Assembly (NCBI RefSeq): GCF_000311725.1
Contig: NZ_HE978511.1
Location: 178,610 to 242,609, forward strand
Reading direction: 5' to 3'
Length of the DNA stretch: 64,000 nt
Origin: Robertmurraya massiliosenegalensis JC6
GTDB taxonomy: Bacteria; Bacillota; Bacilli; Bacillales; Cytobacillaceae
Shown: positions 1 to 8,183 of the stretch, piece by piece
How the letters are laid out: each line of letters opens with the position of its first letter
How positions within the stretch are numbered: position 1 is the first letter of the stretch
Position numbers and translations under genes: made by a program
Notes under the pieces: generated by a model
What the model was told of the DNA's origin: nothing
The model's database searches: none
What the model saw: the letters and a program-made list of their open reading frames with translations, nothing else

Positions 1-120
1 CTATGGAATTACAAAAAACAACAGAGAAAAATAGTAACAGAAAACTGCGCAATAACAAGGGTCTGTCAGGCAGCGTTTTATCGTAAACTAAAAGAAGTGG
101 ATAAAGATAATTTACAATAA
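1..120 (+). CDS. C-terminal end of a gene running off the left edge
   Basis: Frame 1 is open from the first base to a TAA at 118-120, giving 39 residues rich in Lys, Arg and Gln and ending KLKEVDKDNLQ. It has no start codon in the window and looks like a helical, basic C-terminus. I do not recognise the family. A competing 27-codon ATG frame at 3-86 has no ribosome binding site in view. The length is too short to exclude chance, so this is only a candidate. Confidence 0.3.
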   Translation, partial: LWNYKKQQRKIVTENCAITRVCQAAFYRKLKEVDKDNLQ

Positions 121-182
121 TTAGAAACATTTTTTACAAGTGACCCTCATTCCTCGAATCGTTTCTATCCCTCTTCAAGGGC

Positions 183-560
183 TTATTTTGATGTAATTCT
201 TAAAAAATAGCCATCTGGGTCTATTATTTTGAATCCTCTCATCTCCCAAGGATACTGTTCCACTTCAACTTCGATTGGATAATTATATTTACAACAACGT
301 TCATACACCCTCTCTAGTTCATCGACGACAATAATGAATTCAACCCCCTTCCCCTTCATATTCACTTCCGTGTTTCTACTAAAATAATGTTTTTCATCAA
401 GAACACTAACTGAAGTTACTAATAAGGAAAAACAATCATAATTAAATCTTCCAGAACGTTCATTTCTTCCAAACAACTGTAAACCAATAATATTTTGATA
501 AAACGTTAGCGATTCTTCAATATCTTTCACATATAATTCTACTCTAAAAAGTACGGTCAT
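183..560 (-). CDS. VOC-family (glyoxalase/bleomycin-resistance fold) protein
   Basis: A 125-residue single-domain protein of the vicinal oxygen chelate superfamily. The N-terminus FRVELYVKDIEESLTFYQ is the typical first beta-alpha unit, and the C-terminal IIDPDGYFLRI is the classic PDG-type closing strand. VOC proteins bind a divalent metal and act on or sequester small molecules; the substrate here cannot be told. The ATG at 560 follows a GGAGGAG site at good spacing. It stands alone, with no gene within 300 bases upstream. Confident about the fold, not about the function. Confidence 0.8.
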   Translation of the reverse strand: MTVLFRVELYVKDIEESLTFYQNIIGLQLFGRNERSGRFNYDCFSLLVTSVSVLDEKHYFSRNTEVNMKGKGVEFIIVVDELERVYERCCKYNYPIEVEVEQYPWEMRGFKIIDPDGYFLRITSK

Positions 561-915
561 CTATTTCTCCTCCAATTCTTTTTGAATATATTGCTTAAAT
601 TTCACCATAGCTATAATGTCAAGGAATGAACCGATAGACAAAATCGTAAACCCCCATTTCTAACCTACCACTTCTCAATAAGAAATAAAATGCCTGATTT
701 AGGGAGCGAAAAGTACAGTCACACACTTCTTGTATAGCCATAACCGTGATATAAGGGTAAAAGCCGGCTTCTAGGTTTTTACAAATAACCACAATCTATA
801 CAAAAAAACAGAGTTTACTAAAATTATATTGACTTATAACGTAATTTTTATTACTTTTAAAAGTAACACAACATCTATCAATTATTTAGTAAATAAATAT
901 AGGGTGGGATATGAA
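561..915. other. 355-base intergenic region with hydrolase promoter
   Basis: AT-rich stretch between the leftward VOC gene and the rightward hydrolase. The left part shows only the VOC ribosome binding site. Near the right end is a possible promoter for the hydrolase operon and a palindrome, listed separately. The TTG at 829 is in frame with the hydrolase, but it is better explained as part of the -35 box. I see no RNA gene or further ORF. Confidence 0.5.
829..866 (+). promoter_or_regulatory. Promoter with perfect palindrome over the -10 box
   Basis: TTGACT at 829-834 and TACTTT at 852-857 are 17 bases apart, a fair sigma-A arrangement with a weak -10. The -10 lies inside a perfect 16-base palindrome, TTACTTTTAAAAGTAA, at 851-866. 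An operator there would block RNA polymerase, and the second gene of the operon encodes a HTH protein, so autoregulation is a reasonable guess. AT-rich palindromes also arise by chance. Confidence 0.4.
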
Positions 916-1647
916 ATGAATATTCGAACAGGTACAGTTGAGCATGATGGAGTAAACATACACTTCACAGAGGTAAACCGTCATTTAGAAGGAACACCTT
1001 TCGTTATCATTCCTGGACTTAGTGAATCAGCAGACGACTATACCCCTTTCATTGATATGCTATCTCCAAGACATACGGTTATCATCACACTTCGAGGTCG
1101 TGGAGCAAGTAGTAGTCCGGAAACAGGCTATACACTGTCAGATCATGTAAATGATATTTGTGCGATTATCCAGCATCTAAATTTAGAAAAATATGTTCTT
1201 TTTGGCTTTTCAAGAGGCGTCTCATATACGATTGGGTTTGCTCTTCAGAACACAACTTCTTTAAGAGGCTTAATCATTGGAGATTATCCTGCGATACATA
1301 GTGCGTTACCTCCTGGCTGGGCAGAGTTTTATTTAACACTTCCCCCTTGGAGAGGAAAACCTATTCTTGAGCGCATAACGAAAACAGCCTTAATTGGAAT
1401 CGAACGAGATTCTTCTGAAGTATTCTTTTGGGAAGAGTTGCATAACATTACTTGTCCCGCACTAATTATTCAAGGGGGGATGAAAGGATCCATATTATCT
1501 TCTGAAGATGGAAAGAGATACTTGAAAAATTTGCCGAATGCGGAATGGACCGTTTTCAAAGAATCAGACCATAATATTTTTGAACCAGATGTGACAACAT
1601 TCATTGAAACGATTGATAATTTCCTAATAAATAAAGTAGGTGTCTAA
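916..1647 (+). CDS. Alpha/beta hydrolase
   Basis: A 243-residue alpha/beta-hydrolase. The oxyanion-side motif is FVIIPGLSESADDY near residue 33, the nucleophile elbow GFSRG contains the catalytic Ser, and the C-terminal SDHNIF supplies the catalytic His. The substrate is unknown; the size suits esterases, lactonases or C-C bond hydrolases. I chose ATG 916 because an AGGGTGGG site precedes it, whereas the in-frame TTG at 829 falls in the probable -35 box. Its 3' end overlaps the next gene by 8 bases, so the two are probably translationally coupled. That neighbour is a HTH/F1-beta-like protein, which gives this ordinary hydrolase an unusual partner. Confidence 0.85.
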   Translation: MNIRTGTVEHDGVNIHFTEVNRHLEGTPFVIIPGLSESADDYTPFIDMLSPRHTVIITLRGRGASSSPETGYTLSDHVNDICAIIQHLNLEKYVLFGFSRGVSYTIGFALQNTTSLRGLIIGDYPAIHSALPPGWAEFYLTLPPWRGKPILERITKTALIGIERDSSEVFFWEELHNITCPALIIQGGMKGSILSSEDGKRYLKNLPNAEWTVFKESDHNIFEPDVTTFIETIDNFLINKVGV

Positions 1648-2695
1648 AATCGATAACATTAAATTGAATGTCCCCTTGTTAAAAAAGAGAGTACCTAATC
1701 TAACCAGTGCCGCCCGATCTGTAGGATTACGACCAGCTACAGTTTCAAATTTGTGTACGGGGAAAATTCCAGTTGGTCGATCTGAGGTTCGCACTCTTGT
1801 AGCTCTTGCAACATTAGCAAAATGTAGTCTTGATGAACTCGTCATACGTAATGAACCAATAACCATTCTCGAAACAAAAATTAAAGCAGTGGATTTATTT
1901 GCCCCAATTGCAAAAGGTGGAACAATTGGTCTCATTGCCCGTCCTGGAATGGGCCAATTAGTATTACTTGGTGAGATGTTACATCGATTTAAGGAAGATA
2001 ACTATGTATCGATTTTATTCAAACCTAAAGGGCAATACCCTGAACTTGCTGATTTGCTAAAAGATGTCGACCATATTACAAACTCAATTGAAGAAACTTA
2101 TCATTTAATCTGCGAATTGGCAACGAATAACAATGAAATCATCTTAGCAACAGACAGAGAGCATGTAATCTCTGGGGAAATTTTTGATTTACAAAATCGG
2201 ATACAACTTCAAAATGTTGAAGACGTTACAACCTTTCTAGTTGATTTAAAAGGGCAAGTAGTCGATGAGGAACTTCCTTATGGTCCGCTCGAAACGCTCT
2301 TATATTTTGATGCCGACCTAGCTGCACGAAACTTGTTTCCAGCGATAAATCCCATCTACTCCACGTCTTCTGTATTAGAAGGAAATCATCTTGACGAATT
2401 CCATTTTTCCATACAGCTGCATGCTAGAAAACTGCTCCGTAGATTTCGCGAATTACGTTCATTGGTTTCTGTAAGAGGGATGGAGAGTCTCCCCTCATCA
2501 GAGTTAGAAATCTATCGCAGAGGAGAACGTCTAGAGGCATATTTAACCCAACCATTTATTATTGCCGAAGATTACACAGGCAGAACTGGAGAATCAGTTC
2601 GACTAGTTGATGCTATAAATGATGTCCAAACGATTTTGAGTGGTGGATTGGATGCAGAACGAATCGAGAACCTCATATATATTGGAAGTTTATAG
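1640..2695 (+). CDS. HTH domain fused to a degenerate F1-ATPase beta-subunit-like domain
   Basis: A 351-residue protein starting at GTG 1640. Residues about 10-70 look like a small Cro/XRE-type helix-turn-helix (LTSAARSVGLRPATVSNL). From about residue 78 it follows ATP synthase beta: ETKIKAVDLFAPIAKGGTIG matches the pre-P-loop segment, FPAINPIYSTS (233-243) matches YPAVDPLDSTS, and YLTQPFIIAEDYTG (301-314) matches FLSQPFFVAEVFTG. The N-terminal beta-barrel is replaced by the HTH. The P-loop reads ARPGMGQL where AtpD has GGAGVGKT, so the Walker A lysine is lost and ATP hydrolysis is unlikely. I infer a DNA-binding regulator built on an F1-beta scaffold. It overlaps the upstream hydrolase and may control their shared promoter. 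The resemblance is read by eye; a profile search is needed to confirm it. Confidence 0.75.
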   Translation: MSKIDNIKLNVPLLKKRVPNLTSAARSVGLRPATVSNLCTGKIPVGRSEVRTLVALATLAKCSLDELVIRNEPITILETKIKAVDLFAPIAKGGTIGLIARPGMGQLVLLGEMLHRFKEDNYVSILFKPKGQYPELADLLKDVDHITNSIEETYHLICELATNNNEIILATDREHVISGEIFDLQNRIQLQNVEDVTTFLVDLKGQVVDEELPYGPLETLLYFDADLAARNLFPAINPIYSTSSVLEGNHLDEFHFSIQLHARKLLRRFRELRSLVSVRGMESLPSSELEIYRRGERLEAYLTQPFIIAEDYTGRTGESVRLVDAINDVQTILSGGLDAERIENLIYIGSL

Positions 2696-2768
2696 TAGAA
2701 TGAGCCAACACGATTCTAGTATGGTGCCCCTCTTGTACGAGCACGGATGTAGCCATAAAAAGAAGTCT

Positions 2769-2796
2769 TTAGGTTAGCTGAAAATAGCTAGCCTTT
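2769..2796 (+). terminator. Weak hairpin after the HTH/F1-beta gene
   Basis: GGTTAGCT and AGCTAGCC pair over 8 bp (one G-T) around a GAAAAT loop, followed on the + strand by TTTATTG. It lies between convergent genes. The T-run is short, so termination would be modest. Confidence 0.4.
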
Positions 2797-3508
2797 ATTG
2801 TTGCACTTCCAATGACAATAATGAATCTGTCACACGTTCACTTAAAAGATCATATCCTCTTTCATTTAGATGGAGAGAATCACTAAAGTATCGTTTTTTG
2901 TCACGATTAATAAACAAATCTGCTGTTGGGATAAAATAGGTTTGTGGAAAATTTTGCGTAACTTTTTTAATTCCTTTATTCCATTCTTCAATCGTTTCGT
3001 AAATCTCTTTTTGATTTTCATATTCAACGTACGGATGATAAAGTCCTAATACGATAATCGGGGCAAATGGATTAGCGTCTCTCAAGACATGAATGATTCG
3101 AAGTAGATGCTCCGTGTAAAGATTTTTCCCTTTCGATAGCTTCTTATAAGGAAGAGGTTTGAATACATATTGAGCACTTTGACGAAAATCATTTGTACCT
3201 ACATAAAGAATAATATAGTTTGCCTCTTCAATGTTCTTAACCACTTTTTTATTTTGTAAAAGTTTCAGAATATCCATCGTTGTATATTTCGGGACTCCGA
3301 AATTAGAAATATGAACAGATGGCAGGCCCTTTTGCTCCATTGCCACTTTAATCCTTTCTACATAGCCCTTCCTCTCCGGATCACCTGTTCCATATGTAAT
3401 GGAATCACCAAATGCAACAATTTGGAGTTCACGACTTGCAAGAAAAGGCTTTGAACAAATTCCAAATATTATTGTCATAAAGATCATGAAAAAGAAATAT
3501 TTTTTCAT
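2795..3508 (-). CDS. Secreted/anchored SGNH (GDSL) hydrolase
   Basis: A 237-residue SGNH-fold esterase. A hydrophobic N-terminus (about residues 4-22) is a signal peptide or anchor. Block I is FGDSITYGTG with the nucleophile Ser, block III YVGTNDF gives the Gly/Asn oxyanion residues, and block V DSLHLNERGY gives the Asp-His pair. Such enzymes deacylate lipids, peptidoglycan or cell-surface sugars outside the membrane. The upstream neighbour is a membrane O-acyltransferase, so the pair may add and remove acyl groups on an envelope polymer; that is inference. The start ATG is preceded by a hairpin that holds its AGGGG ribosome binding site (listed separately). Confidence 0.88.
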   Translation of the reverse strand: MKKYFFFMIFMTIIFGICSKPFLASRELQIVAFGDSITYGTGDPERKGYVERIKVAMEQKGLPSVHISNFGVPKYTTMDILKLLQNKKVVKNIEEANYIILYVGTNDFRQSAQYVFKPLPYKKLSKGKNLYTEHLLRIIHVLRDANPFAPIIVLGLYHPYVEYENQKEIYETIEEWNKGIKKVTQNFPQTYFIPTADLFINRDKKRYFSDSLHLNERGYDLLSERVTDSLLSLEVQQ

Positions 3509-3542
3509 AAAAAAGACCCCTAATAATTAGTTATTAAGAGTC
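3509..3542 (-). promoter_or_regulatory. Hairpin plus T6 that buries the SGNH ribosome binding site
   Basis: On the minus strand, arms 3542-3531 and 3526-3515 pair over 12 bp (with three G-T pairs) around a 4-base loop, followed by six Ts and at once by the ATG at 3508. The 3' arm contains AGGGG, the only visible ribosome binding site. It reads both as an intrinsic terminator for the upstream acyltransferase transcript and as a translation-blocking hairpin. Either way SGNH expression would be damped relative to the first gene. Confidence 0.55.
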
Positions 3543-3577
3543 TACCCTTGTCGGGATGTATACATGTAGAATCATCT

Positions 3578-4600
3578 TCACATTCTTCTTTGTTTGTCTC
3601 CTCCATCTACTGCATACTTCTTAGAAAAGCCTACCTTTAGTTCAATTAATGGTTGAGCAATCTTTCTAATCCATTTGCTTGATAAGAAACCTGTTAATAA
3701 CAATGATAAAAAGATTAGAACTACAATTTGCTCAGATTCACTGAGAACTCCCTCAAACTCACTTGTTCGAAAGTACTTCACAAAGAAACCATGTAATAGA
3801 TAAACATAGATAGAGCCTGTTCCCCATTTTGTAAAGAAATAATGGCGTCGCGGAACAAGTGCTAAAAAGCTCAACGTTGCTAAAAGGGCGACTGCATAAA
3901 CACCTAGACGAATAAGACCGCCATTAATTTCGTACTCGTTCACGATATCATATGGCTTGGAACCGAATAACCATCTATATTCGAAAGTTGGCGACACATA
4001 AACAATAAGAAAAATGGCGAGCAAAACCCCTAGTGATAAGTAACGAAATTTAATATGTTTGACTTTTTCGAAGTGCTCCTTTTTCAAATAATACCCAAGG
4101 AGAAAGAATGGAAAAAAGACAAACGTTCGCGACAAACTTAAAAAATTGCTAATTTCATTAAAATAACCCACTAGAATTCCTAAACTAACAGCCATTACCA
4201 AGGATACGGCTGGTTTCCATTTTGCAAATACAAATAGCATCACATTCCAGCAAAACAAACTCATCAAAAACCATAATGACCACTGTGGATTTAATGGATT
4301 CAGAGCCGTAACACTTTGATCCATAAGAAAATAGTAGTAAAGAGAGTATATTCCTTGGAAAATCAAGTACGGGATAATCAATTTTTTCGTTATTTTAGTG
4401 AAGTATCCCTTTTGATGGAACCCTTTTGCAAAAAATCCTGATATTAGAATAAATGCCGGCATGTGAAATGTGTATAGAGTCGTGTATATCGTATAAATAA
4501 ATTTGTCTTCATGAATATAGGACTGGATTAAATGGCCAAATACAACGAAAAAGATTAGGAAAAACTTTGCATTATCATAGTAAGCTTCTCTATTTTTCAT
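3578..4600 (-). CDS. Membrane acyltransferase 3 family protein (fucose 4-O-acetylase-like)
   Basis: A 340-residue integral membrane protein with about ten hydrophobic segments. The N-terminal YYDNAKFFLIFFVVFGH carries the conserved His of acyltransferase-3 proteins, and TFHMPAFILISGFF is the second signature helix. This family moves acetyl or other acyl groups across the membrane onto sugars or polymers. ATG 4600 is chosen because GGGAGG sits six bases upstream; the in-frame TTG at 4606 would touch that site. It is first in a leftward pair with the SGNH hydrolase, separated by the hairpin at 3509-3542. The acceptor is unknown. Confidence 0.88.
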   Translation of the reverse strand: MKNREAYYDNAKFFLIFFVVFGHLIQSYIHEDKFIYTIYTTLYTFHMPAFILISGFFAKGFHQKGYFTKITKKLIIPYLIFQGIYSLYYYFLMDQSVTALNPLNPQWSLWFLMSLFCWNVMLFVFAKWKPAVSLVMAVSLGILVGYFNEISNFLSLSRTFVFFPFFLLGYYLKKEHFEKVKHIKFRYLSLGVLLAIFLIVYVSPTFEYRWLFGSKPYDIVNEYEINGGLIRLGVYAVALLATLSFLALVPRRHYFFTKWGTGSIYVYLLHGFFVKYFRTSEFEGVLSESEQIVVLIFLSLLLTGFLSSKWIRKIAQPLIELKVGFSKKYAVDGGDKQRRM

Positions 4601-4853
4601 ATTCAACCTCCCAATTTAACTTTTATAGACTACCATACCCCATTTCTATCCGTCTATAACTTTCGAGAGGTTGTATTCTTTATTTGACCTTTTTAATAAC
4701 ACTGTAATATTCATGTAATGAACTAACAATTGTATGACATCTTTACAGAGAAAATATTATTATAAAATAGCAATTTTCGACATATTTCTCTGATGTAAAA
4801 ATCAATTCACGCTTTAGTTTACATAATATTATTATCGTATAATTTGTCGATTT

Positions 4854-5483
4854 TTATATAAAATCGTCTATCTTTCTCACAATATCGGAAATTATTTCAA
4901 TTGAAGCAAATACATCATTGTTCAACTCTAAAGCATGATCTCCATTCTCAATAATGTGAAGTGCAAGATTTGTCCTGCTATGCAAAAAGGACACTCTCTC
5001 CTCTATATAGCACGGATCCTTATCGCCGATAAATAGCAAACCACGATTTTTAGTAATTCTAAGACTCTTGTATACATCCTCTCTTTGAAGTAAAGGGGTT
5101 TGCCACACAACTTTCGCTGATTGAAAAAGTGGATTTTCTAAAAGATATGGAAGAGCAATGGTTCCCATTGATTTAGCGACTAAAATATAATGCTCGTAAT
5201 CCTGCTTCTCTATGATGTGATGAATGACCTTCAGAATAGCATCTGTAAAGTCTCCCTCCTTTAAATTAGACATTTCTTCCCTTGAGTACTTGTAGTTCAC
5301 TTGTAAAACATCATAGCCTTTCGAAGCTATGATACTTGTCGTGTAGAAAAGTAGTGGTGCCTGGTTTGTATATCCTAATCCAGGTAGAAGTATAGCTAAA
5401 GTGTTCGACTTTTTTTTGTGACTGAGATATAAAAATGGAATACTTTTCCCAGCATGAGCCATTGTACCATTCAACCGATTCAC
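4854..5483 (-). CDS. Alpha/beta-hydrolase-fold protein
   Basis: A 209-residue protein. AILLPGLGYTNQAPL is the first core strand, AKSMGT is a variant nucleophile elbow (Ala in place of the first Gly), GDKDPCY offers the acid and NGDHALE the His, so the triad looks complete. It resembles small KANL3/Tex30-like or dienelactone-type hydrolases; the substrate is not known. The GTG at 5483 has a GGGGTG site eight bases upstream; an ATG at codon 8 is an alternative. It lies 46 bases after the SDR gene and probably shares its transcript. Confidence 0.75.
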   Translation of the reverse strand: MNRLNGTMAHAGKSIPFLYLSHKKKSNTLAILLPGLGYTNQAPLLFYTTSIIASKGYDVLQVNYKYSREEMSNLKEGDFTDAILKVIHHIIEKQDYEHYILVAKSMGTIALPYLLENPLFQSAKVVWQTPLLQREDVYKSLRITKNRGLLFIGDKDPCYIEERVSFLHSRTNLALHIIENGDHALELNNDVFASIEIISDIVRKIDDFI

Positions 5484-5529
5484 TTTTTTTCACCCCATTA
5501 TTTAATGACTTGTATAGTTTTTTCGCCCA

Positions 5530-6309
5530 TTACAACGCCTTTGTTAAGCCCCCATCCACTAATATCGATTGTCCTGTGATATATGTATTTGCGTCAGATG
5601 CTAAAAATACAACGGCTTTTGCAAATTCATTTGGCTGTCCGTATCTTCCAAGCGGAATCGTACTTTGGGAAGACTTTTGCAGTTCTTCAAGACTTATATT
5701 TTTTTTATCTGCTTGTTGCTGATCGATTTCGATAACCCTGTCAGTGGCAAACTTACCAGGACCTACTGTATTGATCAAAATATGGTCTTTGGCCAATTCC
5801 TGCGATAAACTTTTAGCAAGTCCATTTACACCTGCTCTTAATGTATTCGATAACAATAAACCTTCTATTGGCTGTTTAATCGAAATGGAGGCTACGTTTA
5901 CGATTCTTCCTTTTCCATTTTTCCTCATAATCGGGAGCACTTCACGAATGGTACGAATATAGCTTAATAACGTTAAATCAAACGCTTCATGCCAAGCTTG
6001 ATCATCCAAATCATCAAAGTTACCACCTCGAGGACCACCACAATTATTAACTAAAATATCGATCGTACCGTATAAAGTAACCGTCTTTTCCACTAATGCC
6101 TTAATCTCAGTAGATTTAGTAATATCACAAACTTGGGCATGGACCTCGCCACAAGCTTCTTCCACAACCGCTTGAAGAAGCTCTCCATCTCGACTCGTAA
6201 TCATCACTCGTGCACCTTCACGGGCAAATTCTTGGGCAATCGCCTTTCCCAATCCTTTACTTGATGCAAGAACTAATACTGATTTGCCATTTAAACCTAA
6301 ATCCATCAT
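5530..6309 (-). CDS. Atypical short-chain dehydrogenase/reductase lacking the catalytic Tyr
   Basis: A 259-residue Rossmann protein of the SDR superfamily. The nucleotide motif is [11 protein letters not shown] (usual TGxxxGIG), followed by VNNCGG and the C-terminal [11 protein letters not shown]. Where normal SDRs have YSASKAAV it reads SNTLRAGV, so Ser replaces Tyr and Arg replaces Lys. This matches my memory of the beta-ketoacyl-ACP-reductase-like SDR subgroup without a perfect catalytic tetrad (cd05344). It may be a non-classical reductase or a binding protein. Two adjacent ATG codons (6309, 6306) follow an AAGGGG site. The downstream alpha/beta hydrolase is probably co-transcribed. Confidence 0.85.
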   Translation of the reverse strand: MMDLGLNGKSVLVLASSKGLGKAIAQEFAREGARVMITSRDGELLQAVVEEACGEVHAQVCDITKSTEIKALVEKTVTLYGTIDILVNNCGGPRGGNFDDLDDQAWHEAFDLTLLSYIRTIREVLPIMRKNGKGRIVNVASISIKQPIEGLLLSNTLRAGVNGLAKSLSQELAKDHILINTVGPGKFATDRVIEIDQQQADKKNISLEELQKSSQSTIPLGRYGQPNEFAKAVVFLASDANTYITGQSILVDGGLTKAL

Positions 6310-6642
6310 TCATTCCCCTTTCTTTTTCTCTATTCTACACTTTTTTCCAATCGTTTTAGAAATAAAACGTTTACAATTCCATTTGATAAAAAGTTTCCTC
6401 GTGGGGTTACGCTAGTCTAAACGATAATTCATTCATTTACTGCCCGATATTCCATCATTTTGCTGCTCTCTCATTATTGGCATTAAGCCAAAAGCGACCA
6501 CTTTTCTCTCATTTCAGGCATGGTACTTAATTTATTTGCAGAATGATGGTAAAATAGTATTGCGATCACAAGGTGATTAATATCACACGACGTGTAAATT
6601 GACATCTACATTTTCGAAATTTATTGTAAAGGACTACTTAAA
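6310..6642. other. 333-base divergent region upstream of ctaB
   Basis: Separates the leftward SDR from rightward ctaB. It holds a possible -10 (TAAAAT at 6550-6555) and a palindromic GTGA-N6-TCAC box listed separately. A TTGACA-17-TATTGT pair at 6599-6627 is too close to the ctaB ribosome binding site to serve it. I find no RNA element or small gene. Confidence 0.45.
6572..6588 (+). promoter_or_regulatory. Rex/Fnr-like palindrome upstream of ctaB
   Basis: GGTGATTAATATCACA contains the perfect inverted repeat GTGA-TTAATA-TCAC at 6573-6586. Fnr (TGTGA-N6-TCACA) and Rex (TTGTGA-N6-TCACAA) sites share this core; the outer bases mismatch on the left arm. A redox- or oxygen-sensing regulator would suit a heme O synthase that serves aerobic oxidases. 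It lies downstream of the possible -10, which would favour repression. Confidence 0.35.
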
Positions 6643-7566
6643 GTGATAAATGAGAATCATAGTACACTGGCGATTCCAAAACGACCTTTGTCCAAAATTA
6701 TTGCTGCCACTGTGAAGGCAGGCATTATTAAATCGAACTTAATTCCGATGTTTGCAGGTCTAACTCTTTCGATCTTTACGTATCATAAAAACTTGATTGA
6801 GATATACCCAAACGTCATTTATGCTTTTATCGGAACTACATTGGTTATCGCTGCTGCTGGCGCCTTCAATAATCTCTATGACCGAGATATTGATGCGATT
6901 ATGAAGCGGACTCGAAATCGACCAACAGTCACCGGAGAAGTTTCTCCCGTAGCGGTATTTTTGCTTAGCATTGCGATGACAATTTTAGGAATCGGCATTC
7001 TCGCTTTGGCGACACCATTAGCTGCTCTTCTTGGCTTTCTCGGGCTGTTTTTTTATGTCGTACCATACACGATGTGGTCCAAACGAAGAACCATTTATAA
7101 TACGGAAATTGGCAGTATTTCTGGAGCGATGCCGCCATTAATCGGATGGGCAGCGATTCATCCTGATATCACTCATCCCGCTATCATTGGTTTATTCTTT
7201 GTAACAGTTATATGGCAGATGCCCCACTTTTACGCAATTGCGATTCGCAATCATGAACAATATGAAGCCGCCAACGTACCGATGCTCCCTGTTGTTAAAG
7301 GGGTTAAAAGGACTTATACACAAACGAATATTTATCTCGTTATCATGATTGCCATGAGCTTTTTGATTGGGACGATAAGCCTTGGCCTTATGCTTGTAGC
7401 TCTTATCTTAAGTATAGGCTGGCTCATATTAAGCCTGTATGGTTCGAAAAAAATGGATGCGCATAAGTGGGCAAAATCGATGTTTATTTATTCCCTGCTG
7501 CATATGACCATTCTTTTTTCCACCGTAATCATTTACTCATTGATGGGCATTTTCTTTTTTCAATAA
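6643..7566 (+). CDS. ctaB: Protoheme IX farnesyltransferase (heme O synthase)
   Basis: A 307-residue UbiA-superfamily prenyltransferase with about nine membrane helices. It transfers farnesyl to heme B to give heme O for cytochrome oxidases. The prenyl-diphosphate site is NNLYDRDIDAIMKRTRNRP, and later NHEQYEAANVPMLPVVKG is also typical. GTG 6643 has only a weak AAAGGA site about ten bases upstream. ctaA and the oxidase genes, usual neighbours in Bacillus, are absent here, so this may be a separate or second copy. A strong terminator follows directly. Confidence 0.93.
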   Translation: MINENHSTLAIPKRPLSKIIAATVKAGIIKSNLIPMFAGLTLSIFTYHKNLIEIYPNVIYAFIGTTLVIAAAGAFNNLYDRDIDAIMKRTRNRPTVTGEVSPVAVFLLSIAMTILGIGILALATPLAALLGFLGLFFYVVPYTMWSKRRTIYNTEIGSISGAMPPLIGWAAIHPDITHPAIIGLFFVTVIWQMPHFYAIAIRNHEQYEAANVPMLPVVKGVKRTYTQTNIYLVIMIAMSFLIGTISLGLMLVALILSIGWLILSLYGSKKMDAHKWAKSMFIYSLLHMTILFSTVIIYSLMGIFFFQ

Positions 7567-7573
7567 ATCATTT

Positions 7574-7612
7574 AAGGGCGCCCCAGTTTATTCGACTGAG
7601 CGCCCTTTTTTC
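7574..7612 (+). terminator. Intrinsic terminator after ctaB
   Basis: AAGGGCGC (7574-7581) pairs with GCGCCCTT (7600-7607), followed by TTTT. It lies between convergent ctaB and the DinB-like gene and overlaps the end of the latter. Confidence 0.85.
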
Positions 7613-8141
7613 ACGATTTTCTATTCAATATCCCTAAGTATTCTACCCACGGACCAACATCGACTCGATATCTTTCAGCCATGACCCTAACCATTTGCGC
7701 AATATGTGTTAAATCATGAACAGCCCAAGTGGAAATAAGTTCTCTAACCTTGACAACACCGAAAGCTGGATGATAGCCTGTTACTTCCAATTGAACATCG
7801 GAATCAACAAGCGCTCTTAAACGGCCAATGTTTTGTGATCGAATCATTTGAAATTCCTCTAACTTTTGTTGAAAACCAACTTCCTTTTTTTGTTGCAGAT
7901 GAGCAAATCGATCAAATGCTGGAAACGGCTTATTTTCACCTTCCTGCAGAATAAATTCTAGCCGTGGGATCCAATTGCTTCTCTCCCCTTCAATGAGATG
8001 GTCAACAATCTCTGTAATATTCCAAGTCCCTTCCCCTTCATCACAAGTCAGCCAATTTTCAGAAAGACCTAGCAGGAAAATTGGCAATGTTTTAGGTGTC
8101 CTTTCTAAAATCTCTATTGCTTCATATAATTTGAAATTCAT
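7611..8141 (-). CDS. DinB-family (DinB_2) putative metal-binding protein
   Basis: A 176-residue four-helix-bundle protein of the DinB/YfiT superfamily. The His triad typical of the family is visible: DHLIEGE near residue 48, and [12 protein letters not shown] near 140-150 with two His. Members include thiol-S-transferases such as BstA, but most have no known reaction. ATG 8141 is chosen because GGGAGG sits seven bases upstream; the adjacent GTG at 8144 is less likely. It is monocistronic, 42 bases before the large membrane-protein gene's stop. Confidence 0.82.
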   Translation of the reverse strand: MNFKLYEAIEILERTPKTLPIFLLGLSENWLTCDEGEGTWNITEIVDHLIEGERSNWIPRLEFILQEGENKPFPAFDRFAHLQQKKEVGFQQKLEEFQMIRSQNIGRLRALVDSDVQLEVTGYHPAFGVVKVRELISTWAVHDLTHIAQMVRVMAERYRVDVGPWVEYLGILNRKS

Positions 8142-8183
8142 CACTCCACCTCCCCAATACTGAAGATATGCAATAAAGCTTTA

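Noticed and set aside
1624-1935. 103-codon open frame antisense to the HTH/F1-beta gene
   Set aside because: It lies fully opposite a clear coding sequence, has no ribosome binding site and no recognisable protein pattern.
6599-6627. TTGACA-17-TATTGT as the ctaB promoter
   Set aside because: A transcript from it would begin after or within the ribosome binding site at 6628-6633, leaving the gene untranslatable from the chosen start.
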